From Narthecium ossifragum (lineage: Eukaryota > Streptophyta > Magnoliopsida > Dioscoreales > Nartheciaceae): a DNA stretch of 64,000 bases. The notes beneath the pieces are model-generated. The model saw only the letters and a list, made by a program, of their open reading frames with translations. It searched no databases and was not told the DNA's origin. A program made the position numbers and the translations under genes. Location: positions 18,089,288-18,153,287 of the forward strand of contig OY986969.1 of NCBI GenBank assembly GCA_963920575.1, read 5' to 3'. This document shows, piece by piece, positions 11,536 to 20,505 of this stretch. Position 1 is the first letter of the stretch, and each line of letters begins with the position of its first letter.

Positions 11536-12969
11536 TGTGAGGACCTGTCCCTCTACCCCCTGTGGCTCGCTGTAGACCGCAAGGGCAATTTGGTAAATTA
11601 CGCCTTGTTGGTTTGTTTCACACCCGCGTATGCACACACCGGCCTTGTTTGTGTTAATGCTTGTTTAGACTGGCTAGGTGGACCCGGGATCGGAAGATCC
11701 CAGCTTGGGCGCGCGGAAGCTTGCCTTTGGACAGCTGACGACCCTCGAGCGATCGATCGCTCATTGGAGCGATCGATCGGACTCGTGAGCGAGTCGGTGG
11801 TGGGATCGAGCCAGGGCGCGAGCGATCGATCGCTCCTTGGAGCGACCGATCGGACTCACGTTCGGTGGCTTTTCAGCTTCGCGAGGACGGCCACCGCTGG
11901 CCATCCGCTCTCCCCTGTCAGAGGGGGGGGAGGACTTTCCCTCCCCTCCCCTCCCCTCACTTTTTCCCCTTCCCCCTGGCTTTGCCCTCCCCGTTTCCCC
12001 TCCTTTTCTTCCCCTCCTCTTCCTCCTTCTCCTCCTTTCTTCTTCCTCTTTCTTTCTTCTCCCGAAACCTCTGCTTCTTCCCCTGTTTCCGGCAGCCCAC
12101 TTCCTCACCTCCGTTCTCCCTCGTCCGACCATCTTTTTCGGCGTTCTAAGATTCGTTGGATCCGTGACAGCGAGAGGAAGATCCCTGAAGTTATTTGGAG
12201 GCTTGTTGGTGATCAATTCGCGGGGAATCAGCCGAGGAAAGCGCAGCTAGGTAGGGTTATACCTACTGTGTTGTTTTCGGGTTTTCATGAGATCTAGCCG
12301 TTGGATCTTGTTGATCCTTGATTTGTTTGATTTCTTATACCTGTTAGAATTACTGATATGAGTTTCACATTATTTGGTTGAGATTTGAGTAAGTTTATTG
12401 CATGATTAAGCTCGGATTTCTGATTTTCTGCTGTTCTTGAAGAACAGCCGGCTTGCGGTGTGTTTTCCGGCAAGTGTGTACATGATGTTGGCTTTTGATA
12501 AATATAAGAGTTGTAGATCTCTTCGTTAGCTTTCCATTCCATCTTGTTTCGTAATTTTCAGATTTTTGTACGATTTCGTATGAATTGTTTACTGGAGGGC
12601 TGCGTTGCAGATATTAATTGTTAAGTTAGTTGATTAGCGATTTTGATTAGCGTTTTTCAGTTAATCCAACCGTTGGATAATTATGAATTTTGGATATGTT
12701 GATCATGGTATATACACCTACTGGTGGCTAAGTTAGATCTTGAATTTGATGTCGTTTGGATGTCGGATCGACAAGATTAAATAGCCCCTAAGTAGAGGTT
12801 TTGGGTGTTTGAATATAATATTATATTTCAGAATATAATATTATATTATTTACTGTTCATTAGCGGTTTTTGGGGTTGCTTCCCATTGCAGGAGTTCGCG
12901 GTTGACGGTCGTGGTACCGTCGTAATGCCGGGACCCGCTGCGGATCGGCTGGCAGCGGTTGGTAGTACC
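11536..12969 (+). mobile_element. Chromovirus-type LTR (copy 2), 3' part lost in gap
   Basis: It starts TGTGAGGACCTGTCCC and runs collinear with copy 1 to the block around GGTAGTACC (12961-12969), where the N gap starts. The same block in copy 1 (about 13383-13391) is followed by another 900 bp of LTR, so at least that much is probably missing. The five bases before it are GCGGG; the matching duplication would lie in the gap. The open frame spanning the Ns is an artefact. Confidence 0.85.
11744..11856 (+). promoter_or_regulatory. Palindrome doublets (GAGCGATCGATCGCTC) in LTR copy 2
   Basis: GATCGATC cores start at 11751 and 11771 (20 bp apart) and at 11824 and 11844 (20 bp apart; the last is GACCGATC). 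The two doublets are 73 bp apart. The first is extended to GAGCGATCGATCGCTC, a core not shared with sister LTR copies 1 or 3 (AGATCGATCT), copy 4 (GGATCGATCC) or copy 6. Confidence 0.85.
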
Positions 12970-13169
12970 NNNNNNNNNNNNNNNNNNNNNNNNNNNNNNN
13001 NNNNNNNNNNNNNNNNNNNNNNNNNNNNNNNNNNNNNNNNNNNNNNNNNNNNNNNNNNNNNNNNNNNNNNNNNNNNNNNNNNNNNNNNNNNNNNNNNNNN
13101 NNNNNNNNNNNNNNNNNNNNNNNNNNNNNNNNNNNNNNNNNNNNNNNNNNNNNNNNNNNNNNNNNNNNN
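12970..13169. other. Assembly gap of exactly 200 N
   Basis: The run is exactly 200 Ns, a typical placeholder length rather than a measured size. It lies between LTR copy 2 and Helitron sequence. From the alignment to LTR copy 1 the true gap is likely at least 900 bp. Confidence 0.95.
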
Positions 13170-13899
13170 GATCAAATTTGGACCGTTGGATGTGTTTGTA
13201 GGCAAATCCTGACCACTCTTTATGTTTTATAGGGGGACAATTCAAAAACCGTCTTTTCTTATATAATAGATATTATATGTTCATCTGAGTTTTCTGGGTT
13301 GCTTCCCGTTGCAGGAGTCCGCGGTTGATGGTCGCGGTACTGTCGTAATGCCGACACCAGCTGTGGATTGACTGGCAGCGGTTGGTAGTACCGCTGCAGC
13401 GATCCAGTTGGACTTGGGTGTTGCTTTATCATACTGTTGCATACTTATCTCTTACTTTCGTATGATCATAGCTTGCATTCTATTGTGCATTAGATGCATA
13501 AGTATAGGGCATGGGTGATGGGTTATTCGTCGATCCGAGGCCTTCGGGTAGCTCAGATTTAGCTCTAGGACCGTGGCAGGTGGCAAGGTCCAGGTTGGAT
13601 TGTAGTATTCAGTCGATATTGATGATAGGCTTAGATGATTTGAATACATGTTGATCGATGATTTAGAGTTCGTGTCGGCCTCGAGCCAGGTGCTAAGGGT
13701 GCAGCCGGTGTCGGTCCCTCGCCTAGCAGTGTTGGGCTCCTGCTAGTGGGACAGCAGTGTTGATTTCCTGCTTTACTGAGGGTGGGACCTGGACATGAGC
13801 TCTCAGTGACGCGCGGTGGGGTTGTGGGGCCCCATAGCACACCTAGGCCTAGCTTGGGGGCGACACTGTTGTGTTCCCTCCTTTTCTGTGTGTCGTAGT

Positions 13900-13953
13900 G
13901 TAGAACCCTACTGAGCTTTATGCTCACTCCTACCCGGGTTACGTTTTGCAGGT
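13900..13953 (+). other. Conserved LTR block with TGAGC/GCTCA hairpin
   Basis: The block GTAGAACCCTACTGAGC, a 5-nt loop, then GCTCACTCCTACCCGGG recurs in LTR copies at 17650, 27160, 37930 and 43850 (plus) and at about 29045-29095 and 39245-39300 (minus). TGAGC and GCTCA form a stem while loop bases vary (TTTAT, ATTGTT, TTATC, TTAGT). It is one of the best conserved parts of the LTR and lies 300-700 bp before its end. Role unknown; an RNA processing or packaging signal is possible. Confidence 0.6.
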
Positions 13954-14296
13954 GTAGGCGTCATCTCTTCTTCAGTGGCCCCTACCGGGCAGGTGCTTGG
14001 TGGCGCGGCGTCGTCTGACGGTGCTTGAGGAGCGGTGATAGTCTTCTACACCCTTTTTGTTTAGATAGTCTCCTACGAGAGTATGTTGTATAAATGTAAA
14101 CCCTTTTGAGGATTTGAATATTATATTATATCTTTTGAGGTTGTTGATTATTGTTATGATAATGGTGCTTATGAATTGTTTAGGAAGACCAGTAAGTTAA
14201 AGGGAATCCATCGCCAAAAATTTTCCGTATTAGTTAGGTTCCGGTTCGCGTCACCCTACCCAGTTTGGCCTTCGCGGGTTGGGGCGCGACACAGGC

Positions 14297-15926
14297 CGCC
14301 CGGTTGGCTTGGGCCCGGGCCACATCCTAGCCTCTAAGCACAGCTTCGTAAAGATCCTCGATCATCTTCATGTTTTGTTGTTCCACAATAGGGAGACCAT
14401 CTTCTTCCTCTCTGACAAAGAGCTCCTCTAAGGTTTCTTGAATCAGTCTGGCGCGGAAATTAAATTCATATCTTTCCCCAAGGTTTCACCTTTTAACTAC
14501 CACCTTGAGGTCTGTCACCCTTTCCTTAAAATTGTAGTCCGAGGTGCCATTTCTGCTACTATCCCAAACCCGATGCACCAAGCATAAAGGCAGGCTTATG
14601 AACCCATGTGGTTCTCAGCCTGAACATACCCCTTCCAGTCCGGCTAACATCGGGTTTATTGGCGATCAAGAGTGGGCAGTGATCAGAAGCAGTTCTGGGG
14701 AGATATCCAAGTTCAGAGTTGTGAAACACTTTCATCCATCTACTATTACCCACAGCTTCGTCGAGCCGTTCCAAGAGGCGAGTTCTTCCAAACTGGATGT
14801 TGCACCACGTGAATGTCAGCCCAACAAAAAGCAAGTTCCTCCAAGTCGTTCAGATAAAGGAACTCCAAGTAGTTAATCACCCCTCTTGAATACACAAAGT
14901 CCTTCCTACCGCATTTATCTTCTGGAGATGAAACAATGTTAAAGTCACCAATAATTAAGTGAGGAACATCCGGCTGTCTAATATTAGTCAGGCCCTCCCA
15001 TAGCATGCGACGATCCCGTGCTCTTCTCTCCGCGTACACCACCGAGGCAACCCAAGTACCATCTTCCTCCGACGAGGCCACAACATGTAGAATCTGGTCT
15101 GATAAAGACATAGCAGATATAACACCATAGTCTGAATGCCAAAGGGCCATAATCCCGCCTTTTATCCCTTGGGCAGGGATAACGAATCCACCATAACTCC
15201 TCCCCTATCTCAACACCATATCTCCAAGTTGGGAAACTTGCATGAGAACATCAACAAAAAAGACAAAATGTAAGTTGGCATCCCGGAAGAGCCTTCAGGC
15301 AGTAGGGCCCTCCGGTGCCCTACTCTTCTGCAGTTCTAGCAAAGCAGCTTCATGGAGGTGGAGGGGAGGGATGAAGAGGACAGTCTGCTCTCCCATCATC
15401 GCCTTCCAAACAGTCTCCGACATCACGTAGGTTCTTTTTTCTCCCTTTTATTTTCTTTGTTTGCAATCCAGCCTTCTCAATCACCATTAAGGGCTCCTCA
15501 TCCTTCTTAAAAAAGGCATGTTGGATATTGTGGACCACCAACTAATGGGCCTCCTGCAGCCTTGCCCCTTCTGTTGGCCCATATACCAGCCTAACTGCTC
15601 CTTTTCCAGTTTCTAAACAGGCCTTTTCTATTTGGCTCAGTTCAGCTAAAGCCTCCATTGTAAAGGCCTCGTCACCCCCATCAGTCAAACATAACTGTTG
15701 ACCCTCCTAACCCTCAATATCTACCCCAACTTTCAAGAAGGTGCCAGAAGACTGATTAGGAGGATTAGTTGTCCCAGGAACCAACCCACTCTCCTCGAGG
15801 TAGTGATCACTCTCTGGCAGACACACACCCTGGCCGGCATTAATGGGCGTCTTCTCCTTCACCGGTAGCGTATTCTACCCCTCCTCCATCTGGCTGGCAT
15901 TAATGGGCGTCATGAGTGTCGATGCC
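14297..15926 (-). pseudogene. LINE ORF2 start: AP-type endonuclease
   Basis: On minus, between about 15150 and 14750, one frame encodes IIGDFNIVSSPEDK, the GDFN motif of apurinic-like endonucleases. A second frame (14834-14559) carries LTFTWCNIQFGRTRLLERLD and ASDHCPLL, the C-terminal catalytic SDH motif. The change of frame near 14820 is a frameshift. The segment 15926-15550 is the C-terminal part of ORF1 plus linker and contains an 18-bp direct repeat (CTGGCATTAATGGGCGTC at about 15834 and 15894). Confidence 0.88.
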
Positions 15927-16110
15927 TGTGAGGACCCATCCCTCAAACCTGACTCGACCGTGTGTGTCAAGGGTCGTTCCATACTCGCTTTGTGCACACA
16001 CAACCTTGGGATGATGTCTTTGCTTGATTAGAACCCTTAGGTGTGACATGGATCGAAAGGTCTGGGTTTGGGGCACGTTTGTTTGCCAGGTTTGCCACTT
16101 TTTTGGACGA

Positions 16111-16241
16111 AAAGATCGATCTTTCTGGCATAGAAGATCGATCTCCTTGTGCCTGGGAAGTTTTGACCTTGTCACGAGGAAAGATCGATCTTTCTTGGAA
16201 GAGAAGATCTATCTCTCTCGTCGTGACTGGTCCTATAAGTA
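16111..16241 (+). promoter_or_regulatory. Upstream palindrome doublets (AGATCGATCT) and TATA box, LTR copy 3
   Basis: GATC cores start at 16114 and 16136 (22 bp) and at 16183 and 16206 (23 bp; the last is GATCTATC). The doublets are 69 bp apart. The first reads AAAGATCGATCTTT with extended symmetry. The TATA box TATAAGTA follows 20-30 bp downstream. Confidence 0.87.
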
Positions 16242-16590
16242 GGACTTGTCTCTTTCCCTTTGATTTCTTTTGAAAATCTTAGACGGAGATCAAATCTGTC
16301 GGCTTGGAGAGGATCGTTTGGACAATCCAAAGCTTGTTGGGCTGGATTTGGAGGCTTCAACCTGGTTTAGGTAGGGATCTCTATCCAGATCATAAGATTT
16401 GTCAGTTTAGGGTTTAATTTGCTCTCTTTAGCTTAGATCTTTGTGTTTAGTCGTCGGTTTTCTGTTTTCTTTGTGTTTTTGGACTCCTCTAGTCCAACGC
16501 TTTCCGATCCCTGAATTTTGTGAAGTTTGGTTTGGTATTTTGTGAGTTTTCCAACGTTTTCTCCGGTGGGTTTCCGGCGAGGTATAAGAA

Positions 16591-16801
16591 GGATCGATCT
16601 TCTTGAGAAGAAGATCGATCTCTCTTGTGATCTCATGCCTAGCCCGTGAAGGATCGATCTTCATGTGTATGAAGATCGATTTTTTGCATGGCTAAGGCAG
16701 TGTTGTGCTAGCCCGAGGAAGATCTTCTGAAGATCGATCCTTTTCTTGGCAGTGGACATGTGTGAAAAAGATCGATCTTCATTGGACGTGAAGATCGATC
16801 T
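16591..16801 (+). promoter_or_regulatory. Downstream palindrome doublets (AGATCGATCT), LTR copy 3
   Basis: Cores start at 16592/16613, 16652/16674, 16721(degenerate)/16732 and 16770/16793, with internal spacing 21, 22, 11 and 23 bp. The core matches that of the upstream block of the same LTR. The block lies about 350 bp after the TATA box, thus in the transcribed R-U5 region. The 11-bp pair looks like a doublet shortened by one helical turn. Confidence 0.85.
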
Positions 16802-18051
16802 CCTTGTGCAGTGAGCTGAATTTGGCTTTATTTTCAATGGTTTTTATTTCAAATCAACTCGGTTTTCTTATATGTCTTTCCTATTGTTAGAATTAGGATA
16901 TCATGATGTTTTAATCGTGATTTCATGGTTTGCCTTCGAGTTTTACGATGATTTGTATTTCGGATCGTTTTACTGACTTTTATGGATTTTAATCGGTTTT
17001 TCGATAAGCTTGTGATAACTGTAGTTGCATTTATTTATTATGCTTTATTTTAGTTGTAGTTTGTGGTAGTTAAACCTTTACTGCTTTGTGGTTGAATCAA
17101 GGGGGTCAGGTCCTTTGGGATGTGTAGATAATATGAACTCTCATCTTGTTGTTGTGCCATATAGAGACATCTAGGTTAGATGCTTGTATAGGTGCATACA
17201 TTTGATTGCATTAGGTGCATTCTAGGTTAGGACGTGAGCGATGAGTTGGTCGCTGATCCGAGGCTCTCGGGTAGCTCGGGTCTAACTCTAGGACCTTTGT
17301 TGGGTAGCCAGGTCTAGGGCGAGATTTTTGTACTAACTGGTTTATCAGATTGTGGTTCTTGAGGTGTAGAGGTCGTGCCGCTCTCCCTTGCCAAGCTTAG
17401 GTGTGGATGTGCTTTACTTATCTGTTTTGAGTTAGGGATGCACTCGAGGTGCTTTGAAATCCCTTGTTACCTTGTTTATGTTTGGGGAGCGCTTAGAACC
17501 CACGTGATGCCCGACGTGGTTCGTGATTGGGGAGTGTCCAGAGCCGGCGCGATCCCCATCGTGTTTGCATGCTTGTAGTTAGTTGCGCCTTAGGCTTGGC
17601 AAGGAGACGGTTCAGCTGCAGTTTCCCCTTCCTTGAGTGTGACGTAGAGTAGAACCCTACTGAGCATTGTTGCTCACTCCTACCCGGGCTGCGCTTGCAG
17701 GTGCAGACGCCAGTGCTTCCGTAGCTCCCAACAGATCAGCTTTTGGTGGCGCGTCGACTTCTGAAGGGCTTTGAGGTGATTGAAAATCTGATTGTACAGT
17801 TTGGCACAGTATCCCTCGAGGATCAGTTTATATGTATAATTTCCATATTTGAGTAATCTTGATTTAGATCTGTATAACTCTGATGTTAATGGAATAGTAA
17901 GTTTCTAAATTACAATTTTGCCATCAGAAGTCTTTTGTTTAGATTATTGTGGTAATTATTTGTATCGCGTTAGATTGAAAGTGAACAGGTGTAGGTCCCC
18001 CCTCACGTCCCAGTCCGGATGGGTTTTCTTGGGGCGGGGCGTGACAATGCA

Positions 18052-19195
18052 TGTCTGGGATCTCCTGCGGTACCCGAGATACTCTCTTTCTCGATTAGCG
18101 CGCCCTTCTTCTCCCTCCATTGTTTTCGCCGACGGTGACCCTCCACCAAGGTCCAGCCATCCTCCACCGGCAAGGACTGGGTTAGCTCCCTCACGATCCC
18201 TTTCCCCTTCCTCCCTTCCACCGATACAATTACTGGGTTCGTTGTCGGCGGGGCAATGGCGATGCTGATCACAGGCACGTCGGATTCCATCCGGACATAT
18301 CTCCCAACTTCCTTAGCTGTCGTGTTTGAATCTTCCTCACCCCTCAAGTAACGGCAATCCCTCCTCGAATGTCCAATCCTCCGACATCCATTGCAGATCA
18401 ATACTCTCTCATATTCTAGCTTTTGGTAAAAGGTTCAAGGTATGCTATTGCAAGCACCAGCCTCGATTGTAATTCCTTCTTTGGTCGACTTTGACAGATC
18501 CAACTCAATGCATACTCTAGCAAATTTGCAGGCATCCAAGAGATCGAAGTTTTGGTCCACCAATAATGGAGTTCCAAGGTGAGCTGCAGCTTCCACCAAC
18601 AATTTCTTCTTCTAAAGTTCCTCAGGATAATTAGTAAACTGAACCCATACTGGAGCAAAGGAGAAGCATTCCGATGATGGTTTGAAGCACAGTCTCCATC
18701 GGATCAAGGAAAGCATCTTCCCCGCTACAAACCAAGGTCCGTCTGTCAAAACATGCGTCATATCCTCCTCCGATGAGAAGTTGAACACATAAACACCTGC
18801 GACATCCTCATGGTTGTGAACAGCTTCCTCGTATGCCAAAGAGACTCCAATCTTCTTTTCAGGTAATTTATCTCCACTCTTCCTCCCACAAATCGGCCAA
18901 ACAAGGCAAGTCCCATTCCTTGGCACTCTCCTCCACCTCCAATGGGTCTAGGATGTCTCAGTTTGGGCATCGGATTACCACAGCCTCCACCTCCTCCCTA
19001 GTGACAACTAGATGCTTCCTCCCCGGTTTGGTCACCTGTGCCCAAGATTTGCCTCCCACTATCCCAGGGATTGAGGTCTCCTTCGGTCACCCAACCACCC
19101 CTTGTTGGCTGTCCATCCCCAGTGACGCCCGCTTCCCAAAGCATTCCCCAGCCATACCCCCTGATTTCCCCTCTATAGGTCAGCTACCTCCATGA
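18052..19195 (-). pseudogene. LINE ORF1: DUF4283-type RNA-binding protein with zinc knuckle
   Basis: The minus frame at about 18926-18612 contains LTDGPWFVAGKMLSLIRW, the hallmark of the DUF4283 domain of plant L1 ORF1. Near 18590-18480 follows a segment typical of the domain after it (FARVCIELDLSK). At 18401-18340 is a CCHC-type knuckle, ICNGCRRIGHSRRDC. The ORF is in several frames with stops. It is cut by the solo LTR at 15927-18046. The region 19195-19380 is probably ORF1 N-terminus or 5' UTR. Confidence 0.87.
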
Positions 19196-19389
19196 GCTTT
19201 CTCGTTGGAGCGATCCAAAGCTCATTCCAGGCGTGTACCCTGCGTAAGGAGACGAAACACTTGACTAGCATCAGGCACAACCTTGCCGCTGGCGGCCACC
19301 TGCGCTCCCCCTCCCCCCTCCACTCTCGATCACTACTCAATTCCCCTGTTTTTGCTTCTCCGGAACAGGAGGTAGCTAGCATGCATGCA

Positions 19390-20505
19390 CGTCTCACACC
19401 AATATAGAGATGGAAAATGATTTGTGTCCCACCATGGGGGTGGGGATTTACCACACCCACGTGGTGGGACAGATCCTTGCCATGTGGTGCAAGGAGAGTG
19501 GATTGATGAATGAGGGAGGGATATTTATGGGTTTATGGGTTTTTATAAGGGGTTTTTGGGGATTTGAATTTTGGGATATGAATTTTGAGTTTGGATTTTC
19601 GGTTTTAGGGATATATAAAATATATATAATATGTAACACACACACACATATATATATATAATATTCAACTAAAATATGTATATTCAAAATATATATGCAT
19701 ATATACATATATACTTCATATATAATTTTTAGTTGAATATATTGCATCCATATATACATATGTACATTTATTTTAATTATATATACACATCATATATATA
19801 TACATATATATTTTTAGATTACAAAAAAAAAAGAGTAAAAGAGGGGAGAGATAGCGAGTGCGTTCCAGCCGGGGGTGTGGATTCTACCCGGTGGCGTATA
19901 TCACGGTTCATATAGAGATAGTTCTACAATGAGAGTTACAAGTTGATGATGGCTGATCTCTCTCTCTCTCCCTGTCTCCCCCTCTCTCCCTTTCTCCCTC
20001 CCCCTCCCCCTCTCCCCCTCCCCCCTACCAGGCAATGTTGGATCCCGCTTTGGACGCTAATTTCTCGCCTGAAGCATTTGAAACCTGGATTTGGATTCGG
20101 ATCCGATAAGATGGAGCATGGAAGAGTTTTATTTCTTAACACTTTTGGCATGACTTTAGTTTTTTTTCCTCCCTTTTTGGGTGGACTTTACTTGCAAGAA
20201 TCCTGTGATTTGCTCTGTATAAAAGGCTTATATTTAGCAGAGGGAAGGGAACAAATGGCTTAACCATAGTTGGATCTTGGATGCGATAGCTAAAGACTAC
20301 TGGCAAAATGATTTCTCTATAAACAATCTAAATACAAAGTTATTTTCTGACCAACTTATGATTTTTCTCTAGATATCATGTTATTATCATTCGTGTGTGG
20401 TTTTGCAGCATTCAAATACTCACTCTTTTTCCGTTGAATCACATAATTATCTGAGAAACAAGAATTACAAGATTATGAACAATATTTGCAATATTTTAAC
20501 CAGCT
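19390..20505. other. Intergenic region downstream of PPR gene
   Basis: It contains CA/TA microsatellites at 19615-19815, a CT-rich tract at about 19958-20030, and the 3' flank of the PPR gene. I recognise no gene or complete transposon. Short open frames on both strands reflect the simple repeats. Confidence 0.55.
19615..19815. repeat. TA/CA microsatellite cluster
   Basis: Runs of ATATAT, ACACAC and TATACATATA alternate through this interval. The open frame reading IYIYIYI here is meaningless. Confidence 0.9.

Larger units (their letters stand above)
11316..13270 (-). mobile_element. Helitron B (5' end intact), containing LTR copy 2 and an assembly gap
   Basis: The minus strand starts TCTATTATATAAGAAAAG, preceded by A (13271), fitting the Helitron rule of A|TC...CTAG|T. 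Near 11320-11340 lies a second 3'-end-like sequence, GTAGGCACGGGTATTT, lacking the final CTAG, directly joined to Helitron A. The two copies are therefore head to tail. Removing 9990-13270 restores a continuous AT palindrome of the host LTR. An LTR start at 11536 lies inside, and 200 Ns hide the other junction. Confidence 0.7.
8682..14291 (+). mobile_element. Chromovirus-type solo LTR (copy 1), itself invaded by Helitrons
   Basis: The LTR starts TGTGAGGACATGTCC and ends GGTTGGGGCGCGACA. It is flanked by the perfect duplication CAGGC (8677-8681 and 14292-14296), inside LINE ORF2. Its own sequence is 8682-9989 plus 13271-14291, about 2.3 kb; 9990-13270 is a Helitron insertion. It belongs to the LTR family also found at 11536, 15927, 28708, 35930, 38884 and 41551. 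An AT-rich palindromic repeat region (ATATGTTATGAACATAT-like) at 9880-9985 is where the Helitron landed. The pyrimidine-rich leader (9050-9160) gives long spurious open frames. Confidence 0.93.
15927..18046 (+). mobile_element. Chromovirus-type solo LTR (copy 3) inserted in LINE ORF1
   Basis: It starts TGTGAGGACCCATCC and ends GGGGCGGGGCGTGACA, 2120 bp. Flanks are ATGCC on the left and ATGCA on the right, a 5-bp duplication with one mismatch. A TATA box TATAAGTA is at 16234-16241. The conserved TGAGC/GCTCA block is at 17650-17704. No internal domain is present. Confidence 0.88.
3567..19380 (-). mobile_element. L1-type non-LTR retrotransposon (LINE), split by four nested insertions
   Basis: On the minus strand the order is ORF1 (about 19195-18052), endonuclease (15926-14297), reverse transcriptase and RNase H (8676-3577), then a run of ten A (T on plus at 3567-3576) as the poly(A) tail. 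It is interrupted at 15927-18046, 8682-14291, 8148-8523 and 3918-5645. Removing these and one copy of each target duplication leaves about 6 kb, normal for a plant L1. The 5' end is not sharply defined and is estimated near 19380. I could not identify a LINE target duplication. All frames contain stops or frameshifts, so it is dead. Confidence 0.88.

Noticed and set aside
11590..12297. 235-codon plus-strand frame rich in S, P and F
   Set aside because: It is the pyrimidine-rich leader of LTR copy 2; the similar tract in copies 1, 5 and 7 is not conserved as protein.
12805..13245. Open frames of about 120-135 codons across the N run on both strands
   Set aside because: They exist only because Ns are read as open; the flanks belong to an LTR and a Helitron.
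19448..19759. Frame rich in Y and I on minus
   Set aside because: Translation of a TA/CA microsatellite.
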